A stretch of 27,920 nucleotides of DNA, taken from positions 1 to 27,920 of the forward strand of contig ONQU01000058.1 of NCBI GenBank assembly GCA_900320035.1, in the 5' to 3' direction. The translations under genes and the position numbers were made by a program. A model generated the notes under the pieces. It did no database searches, was not told where the DNA came from, and saw nothing but the letters and a program-made list of their open reading frames with translations. Source of the stretch: an uncultured Rhodospirillaceae bacterium. Its GTDB lineage: Bacteria > Pseudomonadota > Alphaproteobacteria > RF32 > CAG-239. Shown here one piece after another: positions 22,704-27,920 of this stretch (its first letter is position 1; the number at the start of each line of letters is the position of its first letter).

Positions 22704-22732
22704 AATATAACATAGTTTTTGTTTTTTGTCCA
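22704..22732 (-). promoter_or_regulatory. Promoter of the coupling-protein locus
   Basis: On the minus strand a -35 TGGACA (22732-22727), 17-bp spacer and -10 TATATT (22709-22704), about 45 bp upstream of the ATG at 22658. Confidence 0.7.
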
Positions 22733-22789
22733 CTAAAAAATGCAAAAAATATTTTAAAACACTGGTTATAGCAACATTAGTTTGATAAT

Positions 22790-22822
22790 AAAAAAACCGC
22801 GGTATTAACCACGGCTTTTTAT
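22790..22822 (-). terminator. secY terminator
   Basis: On the minus strand CCGTGGT and ACCGCGG pair over a TAAT loop, with A-run before and T-run after. It lies 18 bp after the secY stop, separating secY from the coupling-protein locus. Confidence 0.85.
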
Positions 22823-22839
22823 TTAACAAAACAATCAAA

Positions 22840-24183
22840 TTATTTTTTCTTGACTAATGCGGCCTTTCTGAGCAATCCTTCATATTGGTAAGCAATCAGG
22901 CGCGATTGCACTTGGCCGATGAAATCCATGGTAACTTGTACCACGATGAGCAAAGTAGTGCCGCCCAAAACAAACGGAACACCGACTTTGGCAATTAAGA
23001 TTTCCGGAATGATACACAAGCAGACTAAGTAAATCGACGCCACCATGGTTAAGCGTGTGATAACATAGTCCAAATAATCAGCGGTGGTTTTACCCGGACG
23101 AATGCCGGCAATAAAGCCGCCGTGTCGCTTTAAATTATCAGCCGTTTCCTGAGGATTGAATACCACACCGGTATAGAAAAACGTGAAGAACAAAATTAAG
23201 AAGGCATATAAAGCCAAATAGAGCGGTTGGCCGTGTCCTAAAAGTTGGCTCAAGGTTTGCACCCAACCCGGTCCTTGTTCGGCCGACAAATTAGCAATGG
23301 TAATTGGCAACAACAGTAATGAACTGGCAAAAATCGGCGGGATAACACCGGTCGGGTTAATTTTAAGCGGTAAGTGTGAAGAATCGGCCGCTGTCATACG
23401 CATACCCATCTGACGCTTCGGATATTGAATAACAATACGGCGTTGCGCACGTTCTACGAACACAATAACGTAAATTAACGCCAAAGCCATGGCAATTAAC
23501 ATCAAAATTGTTACAATGGACATTTGGCCGGCACGTCCCAATTCAAAAGTTTGCGCTAAAGCGTTCGGAATGTTGGCGATAATACCGATCGTAATAATTA
23601 ACGATGAACCGTTACCGACGCCACGTTGGGTGATTTGGTCGCCGAGCCACACAATGAACATGGTGCCGCCAACGAGCGAAACGATGGTCGAAAACTTAAA
23701 TACAAAGCTACTTATCATCACCGCAGAAGCACCGTTAGAACCGGAAACGCTTTCTAAACCAACAGCAATACCATAACCTTGGATAATGGTAATCAAAACA
23801 GTTAACATTTTGGTATAATGCGTAATTTTACGATGACCGGCTTCACCTTCTTTTTTCAGAGCCATTAAAGACGGAATGACCGATTGGCCGAGTTGGATAA
23901 TAATGGAAGCCGAAATATATGGCATAATATTAAGGGCAAAAATGGTCATACGCTCCAAAGCACCGCCGGAAAACATATTAAACATTCCCAAAATGCCGCC
24001 GGCATTACGATTAAACATTTCCGCCAAAACACCGGCGTTAATCCCCGGCAACGGAATGTATGTTCCTAAACGGAACACAATCAGCGCCATAATCGTAAAC
24101 CACAGTCTTTTTTTGAGTTCTTCGGCTTTACTGAAAGCCGACATATCCATATTTGCAACTAATCTATCTGCCATTGAAACCAT
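22840..24183 (-). CDS. secY: Protein translocase subunit SecY
   Basis: The central channel of the Sec translocon, 447 aa from the ATG at 24183 (MVSMADRLVANM), chosen because it has a TAAGGAAAC ribosome-binding site and normal SecY length. Ten hydrophobic segments are visible. Hallmarks are ELKKRLWFTIMALIVFRLGT, IPLPGIN, FNMFSGGALERMTIFALNIMPYIS with SIIIQL, GNGSSLIITIGI, and GVIPPIFASSLLLLP. The cytoplasmic loop GGFIAGIRPGKTTADYLDYV contains the conserved arginine that contacts SecA or the ribosome. It is normally embedded between rplO and adk in the spc operon. Here it stands alone between its own promoter and terminator, with no ribosomal genes near it. Confidence 0.97.
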   Translation of the reverse strand: MVSMADRLVANMDMSAFSKAEELKKRLWFTIMALIVFRLGTYIPLPGINAGVLAEMFNRNAGGILGMFNMFSGGALERMTIFALNIMPYISASIIIQLGQSVIPSLMALKKEGEAGHRKITHYTKMLTVLITIIQGYGIAVGLESVSGSNGASAVMISSFVFKFSTIVSLVGGTMFIVWLGDQITQRGVGNGSSLIITIGIIANIPNALAQTFELGRAGQMSIVTILMLIAMALALIYVIVFVERAQRRIVIQYPKRQMGMRMTAADSSHLPLKINPTGVIPPIFASSLLLLPITIANLSAEQGPGWVQTLSQLLGHGQPLYLALYAFLILFFTFFYTGVVFNPQETADNLKRHGGFIAGIRPGKTTADYLDYVITRLTMVASIYLVCLCIIPEILIAKVGVPFVLGGTTLLIVVQVTMDFIGQVQSRLIAYQYEGLLRKAALVKKK

Positions 24184-24226
24184 GTTTGTTTCCTTATCAA
24201 TTTTAATTTTATCCAATAAGCATAAT

Positions 24227-24255
24227 CTAATACACAAAAAACAATTCAGATGCAA
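24227..24255 (-). promoter_or_regulatory. secY promoter (putative)
   Basis: On the minus strand -35 TTGCAT (24255-24250), 17-bp spacer and -10 TATTAG (24232-24227), giving a leader of about 35-40 nt. The -10 is a weak match. Confidence 0.5.
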
Positions 24256-24346
24256 CAAAAATTTTCTTATCTACAGAAAAAACAATTGTAAATTGAAAAA
24301 AAGTATTATAAAATGAGGCATTGTTGTTTGTTGAGAAAGCCACAAG

Positions 24347-25465
24347 ATGACGGAATTCGGTAAAAAACATCAAAAATTCAAAGAAATACATTCGGCGAAA
24401 GAAAATGCCGAGGGCGTTCTTGGACGCAGCCAATCATGGCAGGCAATTTCTAAGCAAATTAATAAATATGAAAATAAACCGACCGGTGGTTCAATCTCGC
24501 AGGATATTGTGTTTAGCGGTAAAGTTTTACAAGGGGGTAATTTTACCGGTGAAAACTTCGAAAATGCTGATTTTAGCGGCAGCAATATGCAAGAAATTAT
24601 TTTGGCGCGGGCAAATTTGCAAAATGCCAATTTTACCGGTGCGGATTTGAGCGGTGCGGATTTAAGCGGTGCGGATTTGAGCGGTGCAACTTTTACCGGT
24701 GCCAAGCTCATCGGGGTTAATTTTGCCGGTGCTAAAATGCACGGTGTTAAGCTGATTGATGCCGATTTGCAAGATGCTCTTTTAATTGATGCTGATTTGG
24801 ATCAACTGACAATTGAAGAATTGCAAGAGTTGGTGGAATATTTAGCCAAATATTATCCACATAAGTTGAATTTAAGCCGGTTGAATTTAACGCTATTGGA
24901 TTTGAAGCGTATTGATTTGCGGCAAGTAAGCCTGAAGGGTGTTGACTTACGCGGTTGTGATTTGACCGGTGTGAATATTTTTGAGCTTGATTTAAGTGAA
25001 TGTTTAATTTCGCCGGAGCAAATTGCCCAAGCCATCGGTCATATGCCAACACCGGAAGAATTAGCGAAAATCTTGGCACCGAAGAAGAAAAAAAATAAAG
25101 GTAAAATGAAAGGTATCGATTTTGGTGATTTGTTTGATTCGCGAGGTAATTTTGATTGGGATACAACAAAATCAGGGGTTGATATGAAAAAATTGCTGGC
25201 GACCGGTAAGGAAATTATCAGGAGCTTTCAAAAGGGTGATAAAAACAATAAAGATGATAAAAATCAGCCTATAAAGGACGATGAAAAAGACGGAAAGAAC
25301 GATACCGAAGAATTGCGCAGAACCATTGAAGAACACAAAAGAAAAGTGTTAGAACAGCGTATGGAACAGCAGAAAAACGAACAACGAGAGGTTGAACGTG
25401 AAGCTGTAAAAGAAAAAATAAATGAAGTTAAAATGCATATGATGAATAGTAATCGTGAGAGATAG
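24347..25465 (+). CDS. Pentapeptide-repeat protein with charged C-terminal tail, 372 aa
   Basis: Residues about 55-150 are tandem A(D/N)LXX pentapeptide repeats (NFTGENFENADFSGSN, then NFTGADLSGADLSGADLSGA), which fold as a right-handed quadrilateral beta helix. A short helix (QLTIEELQELVEYLAKYYPH) interrupts them, then a second repeat block (LNLSRLNLTLLDL ... VDLRGCDLTGVN). The C-terminal third is basic, then strongly charged and coiled-coil-like (TEELRRTIEEHKRKVLEQRM). No signal peptide, so probably cytoplasmic. Some pentapeptide proteins mimic DNA and bind gyrase, but most have unknown roles. Co-transcribed with rarA (10-bp gap), making a DNA-transaction role worth considering. The start has only a weak ribosome-binding site (GAGAAAG); a TATAAA box at 24307-24312 is a candidate -10. 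Confidence 0.88.
   Translation: MTEFGKKHQKFKEIHSAKENAEGVLGRSQSWQAISKQINKYENKPTGGSISQDIVFSGKVLQGGNFTGENFENADFSGSNMQEIILARANLQNANFTGADLSGADLSGADLSGATFTGAKLIGVNFAGAKMHGVKLIDADLQDALLIDADLDQLTIEELQELVEYLAKYYPHKLNLSRLNLTLLDLKRIDLRQVSLKGVDLRGCDLTGVNIFELDLSECLISPEQIAQAIGHMPTPEELAKILAPKKKKNKGKMKGIDFGDLFDSRGNFDWDTTKSGVDMKKLLATGKEIIRSFQKGDKNNKDDKNQPIKDDEKDGKNDTEELRRTIEEHKRKVLEQRMEQQKNEQREVEREAVKEKINEVKMHMMNSNRER
24637..24681 (+). repeat. 15-bp tandem repeat within the pentapeptide gene
   Basis: Three near-identical copies of GGTGCGGATTTGAGC (24637-24651, 24652-24666, 24667-24681; one G-to-A change in the middle copy) encode the repeats GADLS. Such exact DNA repeats are recent duplications and could change copy number by slippage in steps of one pentapeptide. 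Confidence 0.85.
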
Positions 25466-25475
25466 AGCTTAAAAA

Positions 25476-26801
25476 ATGGAGAATACTTTATTTGCCAGCC
25501 ATGTAAAACGTCCGCTCGCTGATAGATTGCGACCGACCAAATTAGAGGAAGTGGTTGGGCAAAATCATTTGGTGGACGATGATGCACCATTGGGACGAAT
25601 GATTAAATCCGGTAAGATGACCTCGTTTATTTTATGGGGACCTCCGGGATGCGGTAAAACCACCATAGCTCGCTTGATTGCCGAATATACCAATCTTTAT
25701 TTTGAGCAAATTTCGGCAGTATTTTCCGGTGTGGCTGATTTGAAACGGGTGTTTCAATTTGCCGCCGACCGGCGTGCTAATCAGGGCAAAGGCACATTGT
25801 TGTTCGTTGATGAAATTCATCGTTTCAATAAATCGCAGCAGGACGGTTTTTTGCCGTATGTGGAGGACGGTACGGTCATTTTGGTGGGTGCAACCACGGA
25901 AAATCCTTCATTTGAATTAAATTCAGCTTTATTATCGCGGTGTCAGGTGTTTGTGCTTAATCGGCTCAATGCTGACGATTTTGAAATTTTATTGCAACGC
26001 GCTGAAAAGGAAGAAGGTGTGGCGCTGCCGATTGATGCTGAAGCACGCGAGTTCATTAAAGAAATTGCCGATGGTGATGGGCGCTACATTTTAAATATTG
26101 CCGAAAATATATGGGCCTATGCGCAAGAAGGGGAAATTTTTAATAAAGAACAGATTATTCATATTATTCAATCGCGTGCACCGATATATGACAAGGGGCG
26201 TGACGGACATTATAATTTAATTTCGGCAGTGCATAAATCAATGCGCGGCTCCGATGTTGATGCGGCGCTGTATTGGGTAGCACGAATGTTGGTGGCCGGT
26301 GAAGATCCGCGCTATTTATTGCGTCGGCTACTTAGGTTTGCGATTGAAGATGTGTCGCTGGCTGACCCGAATGCCGTGACGCAAGCGATATCGTGTATTG
26401 AAACTTATGAGCGTCTTGGTTCACCGGAAGGCGAATTAGCGGTGATGCAATTAGCGGCTTATTTAGCGACGGCGCCAAAATCGGCCGGTGTGTATAAGGC
26501 GATGCATCGGGCGTATGATGCGGCTAAGAAAACCGGCTCATTAATGCCGCCGAAGCATATTTTAAATGCACCAACCAAGCTGATGAAAAATCTCGGTTAC
26601 AGCGATGGCTATGTATATGATCAAGATTTGGAAGACGGTTTTTCGGGGCAAAATTATTTTCCGGACGGTATGGCACGGCAAAAATTTTATCAGCCGGTGG
26701 AGCGCGGTTTTGAGCGCGAAATAAAAAAACGTATTGATTATTTTGATAAACTGCGCAAAGAGAAACAGGCTGCTATGAAGAAGGAAAAAGTTGATGAATA
26801 A
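25476..26801 (+). CDS. rarA: Replication-associated recombination protein A (AAA+ ATPase)
   Basis: A 441-aa RarA/MgsA/WRNIP1-family clamp-loader-like ATPase acting at stalled or collapsed replication forks. N-terminal PLADRLRPTKLEEVVGQNHL is followed by Walker A GPPGCGKTT (residues 55-63) and Walker B LLFVDEIHRFNKSQQD with D112/E113. Sensor 1 is GATTENPSFELN, and the arginine finger region is ALLSRCQV. The C-terminal tetramerisation domain contains SAVHKSMRGSDVDAALYW and RMLVAGEDPRYLLRRL, and ends with PPKHILNAPTKLMKNLGY. Length is normal. It is embedded in an operon with the pentapeptide gene upstream and the 126-aa orphan downstream, which overlaps its end. Confidence 0.97.
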   Translation: MENTLFASHVKRPLADRLRPTKLEEVVGQNHLVDDDAPLGRMIKSGKMTSFILWGPPGCGKTTIARLIAEYTNLYFEQISAVFSGVADLKRVFQFAADRRANQGKGTLLFVDEIHRFNKSQQDGFLPYVEDGTVILVGATTENPSFELNSALLSRCQVFVLNRLNADDFEILLQRAEKEEGVALPIDAEAREFIKEIADGDGRYILNIAENIWAYAQEGEIFNKEQIIHIIQSRAPIYDKGRDGHYNLISAVHKSMRGSDVDAALYWVARMLVAGEDPRYLLRRLLRFAIEDVSLADPNAVTQAISCIETYERLGSPEGELAVMQLAAYLATAPKSAGVYKAMHRAYDAAKKTGSLMPPKHILNAPTKLMKNLGYSDGYVYDQDLEDGFSGQNYFPDGMARQKFYQPVERGFEREIKKRIDYFDKLRKEKQAAMKKEKVDE

Positions 26802-27174
26802 GCTCGTTATTGTTTCATATCTGAATTTTTTGCGCTTAAAGGATAGCAGTCGGAAGGCATTATCGGCGTGTGATGATTTTTTAGTTTCAATCAATGAAGA
26901 AGAATATACACAATTAAGCGCTGAGGATAAAAAGAAATTAGCCGGTGTGGCTTTGACCGATGTCAAACACAATGCCACGATTATCGAAACACTCAAAAGG
27001 GAAGATTTATCACCGGCAGAGCTTAAATTTTATCTTAAAGAAATTTCACCTGCTATTGACGTAAAGGTTATTGAACAAACATATAAAGATAAGCATTTGC
27101 AACAATCAAAACCGTATGCACCGCGCAAAATCTTTTATGCCGGATATAATTCCAAGAAAAAGGGCGGGCGCTAG
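26794..27174 (+). CDS. Orphan protein, 126 aa, coupled to rarA
   Basis: No family was recognised. The ATG at 26794 (an upstream TTG at 26791 is also possible) overlaps the rarA stop by 8 bp and has a GAAGGA site within rarA, so translation is coupled. The protein is helical, with SACDDFLVSINEEEYTQLSA, EDKKKLAGVALTDVKHNATI, LSPAELKFYLKEISP and a basic C-terminus ending SKKKGGR. No membrane segment. The middle part is acidic and the tail basic, which could fit a nucleoprotein partner. Function unknown. Confidence 0.78.
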   Translation: MNKLVIVSYLNFLRLKDSSRKALSACDDFLVSINEEEYTQLSAEDKKKLAGVALTDVKHNATIIETLKREDLSPAELKFYLKEISPAIDVKVIEQTYKDKHLQQSKPYAPRKIFYAGYNSKKKGGR

Positions 27175-27179
27175 GGGAA

Positions 27180-27344
27180 TTAGCGGCTGTTGGCTGGTTT
27201 GATGATTTGCGGCTGAAACAATGGGGTTTTAGCATAGGTTAGTGCAAATTCTCTGCGATTATCATAATTCAATACCATGGTATGGCGAATGACCATGGCT
27301 TCTTGGGCGGAAAGAAGAATGTATGTTCCATCTTCAAACCTCAA
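27180..27344 (-). CDS. Possible small protein of 54 aa (TTG start) or remnant
   Basis: A minus-strand frame with protein-like composition runs from TTG at 27344 to TAA at 27180: LRFEDGTYILLSAQEAMVI, then NYDNRREFALTYAKTPLF, and an end of PANSR. Its TTG lies almost at the predicted transcript start of a consensus promoter (27350-27378), so it would be leaderless. An alternative short frame from ATG 27331 to 27269 (20 aa, starting MEHTFFFPPKKPW) has a GAGG site at proper spacing. An internal ATG would give a 37-aa form. No family was recognised. Confidence 0.4.
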   Translation of the reverse strand: MRFEDGTYILLSAQEAMVIRHTMVLNYDNRREFALTYAKTPLFQPQIIKPANSR

Positions 27345-27349
27345 AAGTT

Positions 27350-27378
27350 TTTATAATATAATTTACTGATTTTGTCAA
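27350..27378 (-). promoter_or_regulatory. Consensus promoter on the minus strand
   Basis: -35 TTGACA (27378-27373), 17-bp spacer and -10 TATAAA (27355-27350). Predicted start near 27343. It drives the small ORF at 27180-27344 or a short RNA. Confidence 0.75.
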
Positions 27379-27413
27379 TAATTTTTTGTAGATTCAAACT
27401 AGAAGCTGAACGA

Positions 27414-27700
27414 TTATGAATATAAGAATAGGTAGCAATGAGTATTCCAATTAAGAACCTTCATCGGTCGGTTGTTGATTTTGTTCTGGATAATATCAAG
27501 ATGCTGTTGAGGAATCAACTCAAAGGTATTTTCTTAGGAAAAACTGCCGTAAAATTTTATTTCTGTTCTTAATAGAACCTTTATTGGCAGAACAATAAGG
27601 TCTGCAAAAATAGCTTTTACAACCCAATGAATGCTTGGAAATAAAATTATATCCAGTAAATAATGCATCGAAAGGGAAAAAATAGTGCATTAATGCGGAA
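27414..27700 (-). pseudogene. IS30-family transposase fragment, decayed
   Basis: Minus-strand translation gives SKHSLGCKSYFCRPYCSANK, then GSIKNRNKILRQFFLRKYL and a stop; after a frame change, LIPQQHLDIIQNKINNRP followed by MKVLNWNT. This is the C-terminal catalytic region of an IS30-type DDE transposase (compare the family pattern YF-x-PY-x-S-x-x-x-G-x-x-E-N-x-N-G-L-x-R and INNRPRKxLxxxTP). Two single-base deletions break the frame around 27520-27540, and the catalytic Glu of GSIEN is Lys (GSIKN). The N-terminal part and recognisable terminal repeats are missing. Inactive remnant. Confidence 0.8.
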
Positions 27701-27711
27701 ATACAGTAAGT

Positions 27712-27728
27712 GGTACAGTAACTGTACC
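27712..27728. repeat. Palindrome GGTACAG-TAA-CTGTACC
   Basis: A perfect 7-bp inverted repeat with a 3-base centre, about 100 bp upstream of the phosphatase gene. Possible operator or a relic of the adjacent insertion sequence. No U-tract follows, so it is not a terminator. Confidence 0.4.
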
Positions 27729-27830
27729 TGTGAGTGGTATAGAAGAAAAAGTTCTTGCATTTTGTGCCCCTTGTGATGTATTTGGTTATTGGTATTTTTA
27801 CTTAGTTTGCTTAAATTAGAGGAAAAATTT

Positions 27831-27920
27831 TTGATTAAAGTTCTGTTTGTATGTTTGGGGAATATTTGTCGGTCGCCGATGGCGCAGTTTGTGTTTAAGC
27901 AAATGGTTGAGGAGCGCGGT
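27831..27920 (+). CDS. Low-molecular-weight protein-tyrosine phosphatase, N-terminal part (runs off window)
   Basis: The first 30 codons of a gene starting with TTG at 27831 behind an AGAGGA site. The translation begins IKVLFVCLGNICRSPMAQ, the P-loop signature C-x5-R-S of low-molecular-weight phosphotyrosine phosphatases (Cys8 nucleophile, Arg14 phosphate binding). The fold includes a later DP general-acid motif that lies beyond the window. It could be a phosphatase (Wzb/YwlE-like) or an ArsC-type arsenate reductase of the same fold; the first is more likely from FVCLGNICRSPMAQ. Confidence 0.9.
   Translation, partial: MIKVLFVCLGNICRSPMAQFVFKQMVEERG

Noticed and set aside
27438..27572. 44-aa plus-strand ORF (starting MSIPIKNLHRSVVDF)
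   Set aside because: It lies opposite the IS30 transposase remnant, whose minus-strand translation is clearly homologous; the plus-strand frame is its shadow.
1..27920. CRISPR array, integron attC sites, toxin-antitoxin pair, prophage
   Set aside because: No regularly spaced repeats, no integrase or phage genes. The small RHH protein is coupled to sspB, not to a toxin-like partner.

Overview
The window most likely comes from an anaerobic or facultatively anaerobic alphaproteobacterium with an AT-rich genome. Three things point there: a circularly permuted (two-piece) tmRNA gene at 1941-2252, an alphaproteobacterial-type SspB adaptor plus an RHH_4-type ribbon-helix-helix protein beside it, and a complete class III (oxygen-sensitive) ribonucleotide reductase locus. 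An uncultured gut clade is plausible, but that is inference.

Layout. 1-410: tRNA-Arg(ACG) whose 3' end and terminator are duplicated about 250 bp downstream, leaving an att-like direct repeat. 407-1108: orphan gene. 1216-2252 (minus): ssrA, then sspB, then an RHH gene, so the tmRNA sits next to its own proteolysis adaptor. 2334-4444: rpsB-tsf translation operon with leader hairpins. 4445-5036: intergenic DNA with a REP-like palindrome and two NrdR-box-like sites exactly 31 bp apart. 5037-8127: nrdD, a separate small glycyl-radical gene, then nrdG. The radical-bearing C-terminus of NrdD is its own polypeptide here, which is the most striking observation. 8168-10116: small orphan genes without clear Shine-Dalgarno sites, each ending against a terminator, and a ROK-family kinase-like gene. 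10185-12074: a large orphan charged protein. 12268-15694: the conserved truB-rpsO-pnp cluster, followed by a SAM-methyltransferase-like gene.

16504-22658 (minus) is a type IV secretion coupling-protein locus: a 648-aa soluble orphan and a 160-aa membrane protein (translationally coupled), then a 450-aa membrane protein with a long disordered linker, then a VirD4/TraG ATPase. No other secretion-channel genes are in the window. The partners were not recognised and may be a lineage-specific coupling complex or secreted-substrate set. Upstream is a solitary secY with its own promoter and terminator, away from its usual ribosomal-protein operon.

24347-27174 (plus): a pentapeptide-repeat protein, rarA (stalled replication fork ATPase) and a small orphan form one tight operon. 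27175-27830 holds a possible tiny gene behind a consensus promoter and a decayed IS30-type transposase fragment. The window ends inside a low-molecular-weight protein-tyrosine-phosphatase gene starting at 27831.

All calls come from reading the sequence and translations; no database search was run.
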